DNA of 64,000 bases from Undibacterium cyanobacteriorum (GCF_031326225.1 NZ_CP133720.1:2728001-2792000); one strand, 5' to 3'; shown: positions 36,209 to 44,898, counted from the stretch's first letter. Numbers and translations: made by a program. The notes: a model not told the origin generated them from the sequence alone.

Positions 36209-37462
36209 TTAGGGCATGTGCTGCATTTCAAACAGCATTTGTCGTGTTCGCAAACTTAACACGCGTCCCAAATCTTCCAGAACTGCACATGCGATTTTTG
36301 GATGTTTCTCGATCAATACTCCAAAGTCTTTTTTACTCAAACTCCGTAACTGGCACTCACTGACTGCTGTGACCGTTGCCGATCGTGGCAAGCCATCGAG
36401 GAAGCTCTGTTCACCAAACACCGTGCCCGCTTCGAGCACGGCCAACTGCTGCTTCGTACCATCGGCACGCGAGACAGAAACGTCGGCGCGACCATCGGTG
36501 AGGATATACAAATTTTTATCGGCATCACCACTCTTAATAATCGCTTCTCGTGGTGCAAATTTTTTCAGTTTTGTGACCTTCAATAGAGCAGTCCAATCTT
36601 CATCAGACAGCTCTGCCAAAAATTCGCTTCGCTCGACTTTCGTTTCCAAAGCCGTGCTCGCACCAGCCTTAATCACTTTGCTAGCACCGTCAGCGAAGAA
36701 GAGACCTTTACGTTTCACATCCAGCGCGACAAAGGCTAGGCGTGTCAGCGGTTCTGGTGCACCGCCAAACTTGCCGGAACACAGATCAACAATAGAATCA
36801 ATCGAACCGGGATACACCAACACCGGCCAATCGCGCTCACGCAAACAGGCGAACAAGGCGGATTCTTCGATCAAATAACGACGACACATAATCGCTTCAG
36901 GTGTTGAATTTGACTCCTGCCCTTGCCCTTCCAACTTATCACCGCGTCCGAGGTAAGCACGTGCAAAGCCTTCGACGGATTCTTGAAAATCTTTGCTGTT
37001 CGCGTACAAGTTGTCTAACGCAGCGAGATGAATGGGAAAGGACGCATCGTTAGCGATCGCCGAAAGGGGTAGAAAATGGAATTTACAAGCGTGTGCGTAT
37101 TGACGGAACAAGGGCGCATAGGCCGCTTCGAATTCCTGTCCTGCCAGCAAGGCTTGTTGTAGTGCCTGTTCGGGTGGCAGCTGATGCAATAACTCTAGTG
37201 TCAATCGATACACTTGGTCGCCAATGACGACTGCACATTCATCGTACTCAGCACTAATCCATTCTAGGCAAGCCTCTAGGCGTGCACCTTCTAGATTATG
37301 GGTACCCAAGGAAATGCCTAGCATACAACGCTTATCACTACTGAGCACATAAGAGGCGGGCGCACTTTTGGCCAAACTTGCCTTGTAACGATGGGTACCG
37401 AAATCGATCGCACCCGATCCCGGACGCAGTTGGCTTTGCGCCAAGCTATCGTTGTCCGCCAT
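36209..37462 (-). CDS. Cyclodipeptide synthase (XYP type) fused to a cyclic-nucleotide-binding domain
   Basis: A 417-residue protein in two parts. Residues about 40-265 look like a tRNA-dependent cyclodipeptide synthase, which uses two aminoacyl-tRNAs to make a diketopiperazine. The strand MLGISLGT carries the predicted nucleophile Ser51; EGARLEACLEWI and AVVIGDQVYRLTL follow. YLIEE gives Tyr196 and Glu200 in the Y-x3-E spacing; YPG gives Tyr217-Pro218. The residue three after the serine is Thr54, so the pattern is XYP, not NYH. Residues about 285-405 form a cNMP-binding domain with phosphate cassette FGEQSFLDGLPRSATVTA, including the expected Glu351 and Arg360. GGAG lies 9 nt upstream of the ATG. 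No tailoring enzyme gene is adjacent. The fusion is seen directly; cyclic-nucleotide control of diketopiperazine synthesis is inference. Confidence 0.82.
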   Translation of the reverse strand: MADNDSLAQSQLRPGSGAIDFGTHRYKASLAKSAPASYVLSSDKRCMLGISLGTHNLEGARLEACLEWISAEYDECAVVIGDQVYRLTLELLHQLPPEQALQQALLAGQEFEAAYAPLFRQYAHACKFHFLPLSAIANDASFPIHLAALDNLYANSKDFQESVEGFARAYLGRGDKLEGQGQESNSTPEAIMCRRYLIEESALFACLRERDWPVLVYPGSIDSIVDLCSGKFGGAPEPLTRLAFVALDVKRKGLFFADGASKVIKAGASTALETKVERSEFLAELSDEDWTALLKVTKLKKFAPREAIIKSGDADKNLYILTDGRADVSVSRADGTKQQLAVLEAGTVFGEQSFLDGLPRSATVTAVSECQLRSLSKKDFGVLIEKHPKIACAVLEDLGRVLSLRTRQMLFEMQHMP

Positions 37463-37620
37463 AGCAAAAACTCCATGAAAATTTACGACCGCTGAAGTGT
37501 CTATGAAGTCTCAAGAAAGCGCAAGAAGCTGATACCAATTTACGACATCATGAAATGCACGAATGTGGCAGGCGCTATGATTTACGAGGGCGAGGACGAT
37601 GTGAAGAGGAAAAAATTGCG

Positions 37621-37680
37621 GCAGTCGATACTACGGCAGGCGAACCTGCGGCAGTCGATACTGCGGCAGGCGAACCTGCG
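37621..37680. repeat. Two 30 bp tandem repeats with hairpins
   Basis: 37621-37650 and 37651-37680 are identical except one base. Each contains GCAGGCGAACCTGC, a perfect 5 bp stem with a CGAA loop. It lies upstream of the cyclodipeptide synthase gene. A plus-strand frame through it (37550-37888) repeats a 10-residue peptide but looks like a consequence of the repeat. Confidence 0.75.
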
Positions 37681-37763
37681 GAAGTTTAAAGGGAGCGACT
37701 CATTCAAGCCCCCTTCGCTCACTTTGCCATCACAAAGCGAGCGCTTTGCTTGTATCTCAAGCA

Positions 37764-38255
37764 CTAATCGTGGTTCTTATTTTTCCCACGACCATGGCCA
37801 TTGCCGTTGCCGTTACCATTCCCATTGCCATTGCCTTGGCCCTGCTGCTCTTGCCCCAAACCACGGAACTGTAAATCACCGCGTTTGAGCGCATGAAACT
37901 CGGCCGATCCAAGTTTGATTCCTAACTCTTGCGCTAAGGCTCCCCACCCTAGACCTTTTCCTTTTTGATAAATGGAATAGACATTATCAATAGGCTGGCG
38001 GGACCATTGACCAAGTTGAAAAATCATAAATGCATCGGCAGCAGAATTTGTTTTTCCGAGTACCACCCGGACTTGCGCCTCTGGCACACCGAATTGTGCG
38101 CTGACTTGCACCGCGAAGCCATTCATATCCGCTCTCGCTTGAACGTTCACACGACTCAAGAAATCATCTAAGCTGGCATGCGCCAGAGGTGTTGCCAGCA
38201 TCGCAGCGGTGAACAAACTTAACAAGACACTAGACATCATTTTCTTCTTTAACAT
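37764..38255 (-). CDS. Exported protein with a glycine-asparagine repeat tail
   Basis: A 163-residue secreted protein. The signal peptide MLKKKMMSSVLLSLFTAA ends near AHAS. The middle (about 25-130) is helical and contains VQVSAQFGVPEAQVRVVLGK and VYSIYQKGKGLGWGALAQELG, which recur in small exported proteins of unknown function. The tail is GN repeated, then GHGRGKNKNHD, encoded by a hexanucleotide-like repeat at about 37797-37845. ATG 38255 has AAGGAGAGC upstream, deciding against 38345. The repeat length could vary between strains. Confidence 0.75.
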   Translation of the reverse strand: MLKKKMMSSVLLSLFTAAMLATPLAHASLDDFLSRVNVQARADMNGFAVQVSAQFGVPEAQVRVVLGKTNSAADAFMIFQLGQWSRQPIDNVYSIYQKGKGLGWGALAQELGIKLGSAEFHALKRGDLQFRGLGQEQQGQGNGNGNGNGNGNGHGRGKNKNHD

Positions 38256-38381
38256 TTTGCTCTCCTTGTTTTTCCTACTGGATGAATTGCTTGGTGTGAG
38301 GTAGCTTTGTGTGAGGTAGCTCACGCACACCGATCGACATGTCACTGCGGTGCCAATTCAAACTATTCCAAGGTACTCATT

Positions 38382-38969
38382 TTACTGTTTAGGCGCATTT
38401 GATTGAAGCATCTCTTCAAGTAAAGTCTGTACCTTGCGCACGTCCGCAATCGCCATAAAACCCTGCATTTTGGTGCGTCTATCGCCATCACTATCGTGGT
38501 AGACACTGGACTGCAGGATCAAATTACCATAACCATCAGCACGCTCAACCCGCTCTATCGTACCCAGATCCTTGGGCAGATAGGTCATTACCTTGATCGT
38601 CGTCTTCCCAGAAATACTCAATGCACGTTGATCGGTGATAGCGTACAGAATGTACTGCGCGCGCATTCGCATCCAAATGGGTGAACTCAATCCAGCGAGA
38701 CCAACCAAAACAAAAGGCAAGCCAAAAAGTGGAAAAGCATCCCAGCCGCTATGGAAGTTAGGGAAACGAAATCCCGATGCGGCGGCCATCCAAAAGATCG
38801 CGAAGGCGGTCCACGGAATAAAGAAAACCCAAATAACCATGGATTGTCGCGCATAGCGAGACGGTTCCGGCTGCCCGACCCATTTCACAAATTCACCAGG
38901 CTTCAATTCAGCCTGCAGCCGACCTTGCATTTCGTTTGAAATTTGATGTGAGTACAAAGAGATTTCCAA
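38382..38969 (-). CDS. PH-like domain membrane protein
   Basis: A 195-residue protein with two hydrophobic segments (VIWVFFIPWTAFAIFWMAAA and AFPLFGLPFVLVGLAGL) followed by a C-terminal beta-rich domain: RAQYILYAITDQRALSISG, VMTYLPKDLGTIERVE and YGNLILQSS. This matches bacterial PH-like (bPH_2) proteins that sit at the inner membrane. Function is unknown. Confidence 0.75.
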   Translation of the reverse strand: MEISLYSHQISNEMQGRLQAELKPGEFVKWVGQPEPSRYARQSMVIWVFFIPWTAFAIFWMAAASGFRFPNFHSGWDAFPLFGLPFVLVGLAGLSSPIWMRMRAQYILYAITDQRALSISGKTTIKVMTYLPKDLGTIERVERADGYGNLILQSSVYHDSDGDRRTKMQGFMAIADVRKVQTLLEEMLQSNAPKQ

Positions 38970-38980
38970 TCAAAAGAAGC

Positions 38981-39032
38981 GCACAAGAAAATAGCATCAG
39001 AAAATCGCATCAGAAAATCGCATCAGAAAATA
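38981..39032. repeat. Four 13 bp tandem repeats
   Basis: Units GCACAAGAAAATA, GCATCAGAAAATC (twice) and GCATCAGAAAATA run in tandem just upstream of the PH-domain gene and downstream of the thioesterase gene. Near-identity suggests recent expansion. Confidence 0.85.
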
Positions 39033-39053
39033 GTATCGATGCGTGGCGAAATT

Positions 39054-39887
39054 TTACCCAAACACCGTCACTGTCTGCCGACTAATCGCCACGAGTCGAC
39101 CGCTCTCGTCCCAAATATGTGCGGCGATATGGCCATAACCATTTCTTGCGCTCTCAGTTTGAGCTCGATATTGCCACCATGGATTGGCGGCTTCACTTAA
39201 AACGGCGTCATCAATCGCGGGGAACTCCAAAGTCCAAGTCAAACTACTGGCGGGATTAGGCTGCTTCAACATTTGTAAAATCGCTGGTGGCCAAGCATCA
39301 ATCAAGGCCACTAAATCGAGTAAGCGCGCTTTTTCCGTCGTAACTCCAGCGCGTGCATTCCAGCGCATCCACCCATCCATATGGGAGCGGCTAGAACCAC
39401 TAAATGGCAAATCACAGCCGGTAATACGGAAATCGATCTTGCGCGTGAATTCCGGCACGATGCCTTCGAAATAAGGAATGGCTTGACCACTGCCAGGTGC
39501 ACCGATATCAGGCGCTTTCCACGACTCCACCACCACGCTCGAACTACGTGCCATGCCAAAACTTGCCAGCGCACTCAGCACCACTTGACCGTGTTGACGC
39601 ATGGTGCACTGCATTTGAATAACCGACTTACCAGCTCGCAATACCTCACTTTGAATCTCAAGTTGGCCAACTTCCACGGGAGCCACAAACGAGATCGTCA
39701 GTGCCCGTATCACAGGGCCCAACTGTGTTGCACTCGCACTTGCTCGATCCTGCATTTTCCCTTCGAGATGGGCCAATACCATCGCCCCGAGCAAGCCACC
39801 AAACAAGGCGCGGCCCTGCCCCCAGCCTTCCAATACCTCGACTTCACTTTGCAATCGCGCTTGCGCAATCATCTGTTCAAAACTCAT
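39054..39887 (-). CDS. Thioesterase-family protein (double hot-dog acyl-CoA thioesterase type)
   Basis: A 277-residue protein with two hot-dog-like halves. The N-terminal half has GRALFGGLLGAMVLAHLEG and RALTISFVAPVEVGQLEIQSE with VLRAGKSVIQMQC; the C-terminal half has SHMDGWMRW, LLDLVALIDAWPPA and SLTWTLEF. This matches the TesB-like thioesterase superfamily, which cleaves acyl-CoA esters. ATG 39887 is chosen for its GAAGGTGAG site. The acyl chain specificity is unknown. Confidence 0.82.
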   Translation of the reverse strand: MSFEQMIAQARLQSEVEVLEGWGQGRALFGGLLGAMVLAHLEGKMQDRASASATQLGPVIRALTISFVAPVEVGQLEIQSEVLRAGKSVIQMQCTMRQHGQVVLSALASFGMARSSSVVVESWKAPDIGAPGSGQAIPYFEGIVPEFTRKIDFRITGCDLPFSGSSRSHMDGWMRWNARAGVTTEKARLLDLVALIDAWPPAILQMLKQPNPASSLTWTLEFPAIDDAVLSEAANPWWQYRAQTESARNGYGHIAAHIWDESGRLVAISRQTVTVFG

Positions 39888-40183
39888 ACACTCACCTTCA
39901 CTGAAAAACGCATTCTCTCTCACCATCGAGCTCGACGCTCATTTCATCACGAACCGTGGCAAATCATCTGCGCGCAACTCTAGCACATTAATGCCGAACG
40001 ATAGGCGAAGGTATCGGCTGTGGTGTTCCACAAACCTCGACGCCACGCTCTAAATATCACTTGCCTAGTTTGGTCGCATTCGCGAAAATACTTAGCACTC
40101 ACGAAAATGATTTCAAACGCCGCGTTCCCTATCGTTCTTAGTTTGCATTTTCATTCAATGATTTACGTCGAAGCATAACAAGT

Positions 40184-40223
40184 CACTAAGAAACACTTAG
40201 AGAAACTAAGAGACACTAAGAGA
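40184..40223 (+). repeat. Four 10 bp tandem repeats at the ribosome binding region of the Crp/Fnr gene
   Basis: CACTAAGAAA, CACTTAGAGA, AACTAAGAGA and CACTAAGAGA follow each other without gaps and end 4 nt before the ATG at 40228. The last unit overlaps the place of the ribosome binding site (AAGAGA). A change in copy number would alter the leader. Confidence 0.85.
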
Positions 40224-40227
40224 CACC

Positions 40228-40851
40228 ATGAGCACACTCACTATTGAAGGTCTTGATCAAGCTGGTGTCGATGCGCTCATGGCGATCGCTACGGTACGTA
40301 AGTTTCCCCGCAATGCCATCATCGTCAATGAAGGCGATCAGGCGCATAGTGTGTACTTCATTGTATCGGGTAGCGTGAAAGTGTATCTGTCTGACGAAAA
40401 CGGCAATGAAATCACGGTCGCCGTCACCAGAGCCAACGATTTCTTTGGTGAGATGGCGATTGAAGAAGCCTATCGATCTGCGTCGATTATGGCGCTCGAG
40501 CCATTAACTTTGGCGATCGTTCGTATTGAAGACTTCAAGGACTTCCTAGGCGGCCATCCAGATTTTGTATTCGCCATGCTGACCAAATTGATGCGTCGCA
40601 CCCGAGTCGTCACCAAAAACTTCAAAGGCATGGCCTTGCTGGATGTGTACGGGCGCCTCGCTGCCTTACTCAATGAACTGGCGGTCGATCACATCATCGA
40701 AGCCCCTCCCACACAACAAGACATGGCAAACCGAATTGGCTGCTCTCGCGAAATGGTCAGTAAGATTTTGAAAGACCTCAGCGCTGGCGGCTATATCGAA
40801 TGCTCACGTCGCCACATCATCCTCAAACGCGCGCTGCCAGCCGCTTGGTAA
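40228..40851 (+). CDS. Crp/Fnr-family transcriptional regulator
   Basis: A 207-residue regulator with an N-terminal cNMP-type sensor domain (FPRNAIIVNEGDQAHSVYFI, GNEITVAVTRANDFFGEMAI) and a C-terminal winged helix (PTQQDMANRIGCSREMVSKI, with LKDLSAGGYIE). The phosphate-cassette region reads FGEMAIEEAYRSASIMA, which keeps the glutamate and arginine. It lacks N-terminal cysteines, so it is not an iron-sulfur Fnr. The leader consists of 10 bp repeats. Targets are unknown. Confidence 0.9.
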   Translation: MSTLTIEGLDQAGVDALMAIATVRKFPRNAIIVNEGDQAHSVYFIVSGSVKVYLSDENGNEITVAVTRANDFFGEMAIEEAYRSASIMALEPLTLAIVRIEDFKDFLGGHPDFVFAMLTKLMRRTRVVTKNFKGMALLDVYGRLAALLNELAVDHIIEAPPTQQDMANRIGCSREMVSKILKDLSAGGYIECSRRHIILKRALPAAW

Positions 40852-41241
40852 TATGAAGGCGAAGCATTTTGTAAGAGGATTGAGACTACCATCAGCAAGC
40901 TCGCCCTCCTTTGCATTCCGCCGCCCCTAGCCAATTCAAGTTCACTCTCTCGCCTGCTCAATATTGCCATTTTCACCATTTCGGTAATATTTCACATTTA
41001 ATTCGATAAATTCCTCACAGAAACATTTCCGCTAGGAATTTAAGATTTCACTACGCGCTGCAATTCAACACTCAGCAAGAGTTTGCAATCAACTAGCACG
41101 TTCTTCTTGCCCATGCTCGAGACCAACCATCGACACATTCGGAATCATCATCGATGCGGTAACGAGCGATGCACGAGAAGACCCCATTTAGACCACATTT
41201 TGGATTTTCACATTTTTATCTTTTGAATTTTGGAGTACTGA
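40852..41241. other. Intergenic region upstream of the secreted protein gene
   Basis: A 390 nt AT-rich stretch with the promoter and leader of the gene at 41242 (GGAG at 41231-41234). I see no gene, RNA or strong palindrome. Confidence 0.4.
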
Positions 41242-41994
41242 ATGAAACACCTCATCAAAGCTATCATCACTACCGCCGCAACATCTGCACTCACGTTTGG
41301 CATTGCCAGTGCAGCACATGCAGACAACTACTTAACGCATGCAAATTTTGCAGAGCAATTGATCACCTATGTTCAACCAGCCAACAATGTTTACGATAGC
41401 AATCCCACCATCGTCACTTGGGCTGGCGTCAACGGCGCGAGCATTTACCAAAACCGTTCTACTTGCTCACCATTCGTCACCCGAGTCATCAAAACCGCCT
41501 ATAACATCAGCGACACTACGTACAAAAATTGGTTTGGTTCGACAAGCCCGAGCTCAAGCCAATACTACGATGCCATCATTGCGCAAAATCACTTTCAGCG
41601 CATCATGACACCACAAAACATTCAACGTGGTGACTTAGTAGCGATTAACTATCTGCCATGCGCGAACAAAGATTCCACGGGTCATATGATGATGGCGATG
41701 TCTGCAGCGGTAAAACGCAGCGTAGATACCGCCCCGATCATTCCTGGCACTGAACAATACGAATTGAGCATTTCGGATTCATCAAGCAGCAATCATCAAG
41801 CCAGCGATGCGCTCGGCAATACTTACAATGACACGCGCGGTGAAAATGGCAGCGGCGCTGGCACTGGCACGATTCGTCTGTATAAAAATGTGCAAACTGG
41901 TCAAATCACGGGCTATACCTGGTCCATGTCTTCGGCCTCTGTGTACTACAGCATCGATAGTTGCCGTGTGATTGCGGTTGGCCGCTTGCAATAA
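41242..41994 (+). CDS. Exported protein with a possible papain-like (NlpC/CHAP-type) Cys-His arrangement
   Basis: A 250-residue secreted protein; the signal peptide ends SAAHADNY. NRSTCSPFVTRVIKTAYN places a cysteine at the start of a helix, followed 70 residues later by RGDLVAINYLPC and STGHMMMAMS, the order of cysteine and histidine strands seen in NlpC/P60 and CHAP peptidases ('GDL' before a strand, then 'GH'). I do not assign it to a family. GGAG lies upstream of ATG 41242. The lipoprotein gene at 42016 follows with a 21 nt gap, so the pair is probably an operon. Confidence 0.7.
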   Translation: MKHLIKAIITTAATSALTFGIASAAHADNYLTHANFAEQLITYVQPANNVYDSNPTIVTWAGVNGASIYQNRSTCSPFVTRVIKTAYNISDTTYKNWFGSTSPSSSQYYDAIIAQNHFQRIMTPQNIQRGDLVAINYLPCANKDSTGHMMMAMSAAVKRSVDTAPIIPGTEQYELSISDSSSSNHQASDALGNTYNDTRGENGSGAGTGTIRLYKNVQTGQITGYTWSMSSASVYYSIDSCRVIAVGRLQ

Positions 41995-42015
41995 TTTCTT
42001 GTGGAGGAACCGCAG

Positions 42016-42522
42016 ATGAAAACCGCTCTTACAAATTTCGCACACGCCTCGGCCTTGTTACTCGCCTTAGCCATGTGTGCCTGTAGCAAGCCCGAAGCGA
42101 CCATCGCCGATCACGGCGGCGTGCAGGCAAGCAAAACAAGTAGCGTCAATCATCATGCGGTTCAAGTGGCACAACACATTCCGAATATTGATGCACGCGG
42201 ACAGATGGCTGACTTTGCCCGCATCTGGTCCGGCAGTGTCGCGGCGCAAGAAGCGATTGGGAGTGCGAGTGGGAGTGCGAGTGGAAGTGCCAGCGCTGTA
42301 GCAGAGTTCAAACCGCAGCAGCGTATTCAAGACACCGCAGAGTTCAAACGATTGCAAGGCATGATGAACGCAAACGACTTTGAACGGGCGAAACAATTAG
42401 CAAGCACGCCCGAGCTCAAGGCAGCGGTCGAGCTTGAACAGCAAATGCATACCGAGATGTTAAAAGCAGAACAGATTACAGCCACTTTAGACCGCGAGAA
42501 AAGTAAATCCAAAGAGCCTTGA
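42016..42522 (+). CDS. Putative lipoprotein with serine-glycine-alanine repeats
   Basis: A 168-residue exported protein. The signal peptide ALLLALAMCACSK ends in a cysteine that may be lipidated, though the lipobox is not ideal. A low-complexity SGSA segment (GSASGSASGSAS near residue 85, encoded by GGAGTGCGAGT repeats at 42258-42295) separates a variable region from a helical C-terminus (FERAKQLASTPELKAAVELE). ATG 42016 is preferred over a GTG at 42001 because GGAGGAA lies 7 nt upstream. It follows the exported Cys-His protein gene. Confidence 0.7.
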   Translation: MKTALTNFAHASALLLALAMCACSKPEATIADHGGVQASKTSSVNHHAVQVAQHIPNIDARGQMADFARIWSGSVAAQEAIGSASGSASGSASAVAEFKPQQRIQDTAEFKRLQGMMNANDFERAKQLASTPELKAAVELEQQMHTEMLKAEQITATLDREKSKSKEP

Positions 42523-42617
42523 ATCGAAAGGGCCTTGAATCGAAGAACCTTCATGGCTTTAAAGCTCTTGGCGAGGACTAATTATTCTATCGTGAAGAGC
42601 AGATGGCTCAAGAAACC

Positions 42618-43286
42618 TCATTCGACTTTCTTACTCAGCTTCACAGAAGTCGCGATGATCTCACATGGTGCTGTGCCTAAACGTCCATACTTACCCTCGG
42701 GGCTAAGGTAGCCTTCGACATCTACTGAAATAGTTTCAAGCTGCGCACGACCACCTTGAGTCGCGATGCCTTCAATGGCATTGTCCATCGGTGACAACCA
42801 ACAACTCATGCCGTTTTGCATGGTCAACAGGCTCGATTCAAACCCAAGCTGCCACTTACCGTTCGTGCTCAATTTTGTATAACCGAAACCCGCAAGTATG
42901 TAGTCACGTTTCTCTGGAAATTTTTTCCACAATTCCGCGCCAGCTTTATAGCCAGCCTCAAAAGGATCTGCTGATTCTGCGCTGAGATTATCGGTCTCGC
43001 CCACATCACCATAGCCCTGCTTGAAGCCACCGATAAAAGTCTGTTCGGCATTCACCCGCACCTTCGGGCTCATCAAACTTGAGTGGGTTCTCAGATACTC
43101 GGATGCCATTTGTTTGACTTCGACATGCGCCCCAATCGGTTCCACCGCAGCTTGCGTGGGTGCTTTAGCTTTTGCTTTGGTCGCGGCCTTAGTTTGCCCC
43201 TGAGACTGTCCCTGAGTTTGCCCCTGAGTTTGCGCCTGAGCCAGGAGCGGCATTACCATCAACATACATAAAAAAATCGGACGCAT
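42618..43286 (-). CDS. Exported protein of unknown function
   Basis: A 222-residue secreted protein: signal peptide MRPIFLCMLMVMPLLAQA, then QTQGQ-type repeats and a lysine/alanine-rich linker, then a domain with GGFKQGYGDVGE, FEAGYKAGAELWKK and YILAGFGYTKL. The glycine/tyrosine motifs look structured, but no family is recognised. Confidence 0.65.
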   Translation of the reverse strand: MRPIFLCMLMVMPLLAQAQTQGQTQGQSQGQTKAATKAKAKAPTQAAVEPIGAHVEVKQMASEYLRTHSSLMSPKVRVNAEQTFIGGFKQGYGDVGETDNLSAESADPFEAGYKAGAELWKKFPEKRDYILAGFGYTKLSTNGKWQLGFESSLLTMQNGMSCWLSPMDNAIEGIATQGGRAQLETISVDVEGYLSPEGKYGRLGTAPCEIIATSVKLSKKVE

Positions 43287-43419
43287 GGTTTACCTCGTCA
43301 TCTCATCAGTCAAAAATTCACGACCAAAAAATACCTAAAAAATTGCCCACAACTGCTGCTTCAACAATGACACGACCACACAGCGTCAATCCGATGTCGA
43401 ACTATATCCCTTGCAAAAC

Positions 43420-43989
43420 TCAGTTCTTTGCCCCAAACAAGGCTTGGCGCATTGCCGCTGCACTGCCTTGAACATCTTTCAAACGCAAAAACCACTTACC
43501 GTCCACACGAATCATGCGTTCACGATCACTTTCCAAATCCTGTCCATTTACTTTCAAATGATAGGTAATGCTCGCTTCATTTTTAGGACTAAACTCGACT
43601 TTATCAATCATCATTGGAGCACGTTGAAGAATTTGAAGTGCCTCAGGTGATGCGGAGAATCCGAAGCGGGTCACTCGCTCAAAAACATCGCGCGTCGAAA
43701 GATTGCCACGCTGATCTTCTGCAATTCCCGAAAAGAATGTCTTACCGACTTGCCGCACCTTTTCATCGCGGCTCTGCAATGCCTCTTCGAAGACCGGCAC
43801 GAACTCCTTCTTCATCGCCAGTAAATCGCTCTCATAGATGTATTCCACGGCTTGGTCAAATTTACCAAAACAAAAGGCCGACCAATAACTACGAAACTGC
43901 TTCTCAACAAGCTTGCGCTCACTCGCAAAACTGTTGGGCGCTGCCAGTAAGGCAAGCATACTCAAAACAATACAAAGCACATGCTGCAT
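43420..43989 (-). CDS. Exported protein of unknown function
   Basis: A 189-residue secreted protein starting MQHVLCIVLSMLALLAAPNS with a signal peptide, then KFDQAVEYIYESDLLAMKK and a C-terminal domain (IDKVEFSPKNEASITYHLKV, RVDGKWFLRLKDVQG). The fold resembles a small NTF2- or DUF4878-like domain but I cannot be certain. An ATG at 44058 would extend the N-terminus by 23 residues. Confidence 0.65.
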   Translation of the reverse strand: MQHVLCIVLSMLALLAAPNSFASERKLVEKQFRSYWSAFCFGKFDQAVEYIYESDLLAMKKEFVPVFEEALQSRDEKVRQVGKTFFSGIAEDQRGNLSTRDVFERVTRFGFSASPEALQILQRAPMMIDKVEFSPKNEASITYHLKVNGQDLESDRERMIRVDGKWFLRLKDVQGSAAAMRQALFGAKN

Positions 43990-44191
43990 CGACAAGGCAC
44001 GCGAACGTTTCAAGTTAAAAAAAGAAGATGATGGTCGAGTAATCGTTTGAGCAAGCATGAGATGAAATGAAGAAAAGAAGATGAATATTTTGCGAACGCA
44101 ATACAAAGTCTACCGCTTGGGATAATATCATCATTCGAGAAGCACATCAGACACCAGCTCTGTCCAAAACGACACTCTAGTAGGCTTTATC

Positions 44192-44407
44192 ATGATTGCA
44201 AACACACACATCTATAGCAGCGCTCTCTGCGAGCATTTACAGGTTAATCGATACAAATTTGCCGCGAACGATGTTTTAGATTTTGATCGATTGGAAGCCG
44301 AGATCATGGCCTTCGCTGATCGATTTGAAGAAATCGCAAAGGAGTTCGCGAAGAGATCTGCCGAGAAAAATGCTGAAAAAAAAGCTGAAGAGAAGGCTGA
44401 TTTTTAG
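44192..44407 (+). CDS. Possible small helical protein
   Basis: A 71-codon frame with lysine/glutamate-rich helical composition (LEAEIMAFADRFEEIAKEFA, then RSAEKNAEKKAEEKADF). No ribosome binding site is obvious and no family is known. Coding potential is plausible only. Confidence 0.35.
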   Translation: MIANTHIYSSALCEHLQVNRYKFAANDVLDFDRLEAEIMAFADRFEEIAKEFAKRSAEKNAEKKAEEKADF

Positions 44408-44462
44408 GTGCAAAGAGCTTTTCCCGAGGACAAACGGCAACATGCTCAATCATCAGAGCAAA

Positions 44463-44819
44463 TTACCAGCGCGATTGAACAGAGCCAATCACGCTTCGAT
44501 TATTCGCGCTTTGTAAGAACACGCTCGGGAATTCTCTGGCGTCGAAATAGAAGACGATCGTCTCGCCTTCAAACATCCAAGTGGGTGCTTCGTTAAACTT
44601 TGCCAAGCGCACTTGATAGTCGAGCTGGTACTTTCGAACGGCATTCACAGTTTGCGCGCTGAGACCTTCGATGTGTTCTCGATTGATCGAGAAAATGTCG
44701 TCTGCAGAACACGATAATAGCTTTCGCCGCCAATATGGATTTTGACTCACATCCAACACCACAAAACTCAACCAAAATCGATGGAACTTTTTTCTTTGAC
44801 GAGACTTGCGGGGATACAT
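44463..44819 (-). CDS. Hypothetical protein
   Basis: A 118-codon frame beginning MYPRKSRQRKKFHRFW. It contains a central ADDIFSINREHIEGLSAQTV, then RLAKFNEAPTWMFEGETIVFYF. The basic N-terminus and tryptophan/phenylalanine content make it look coding, but nothing is recognised. Confidence 0.5.
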   Translation of the reverse strand: MYPRKSRQRKKFHRFWLSFVVLDVSQNPYWRRKLLSCSADDIFSINREHIEGLSAQTVNAVRKYQLDYQVRLAKFNEAPTWMFEGETIVFYFDAREFPSVFLQSANNRSVIGSVQSRW

Positions 44820-44898
44820 AGTCAAAATAGAAGGAAAGATTGAACGCAAGATGCAAGATCAAGATGAGCTAATACAGCATATCTCACCTTAATATAAG

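Noticed and set aside
37550..37888. 112-codon plus-strand frame with LRQSILRQAN repeated
   Set aside because: It overlaps the 3' end of a well-supported exported protein gene on the other strand and its repeat is just the 30 bp tandem repeat.
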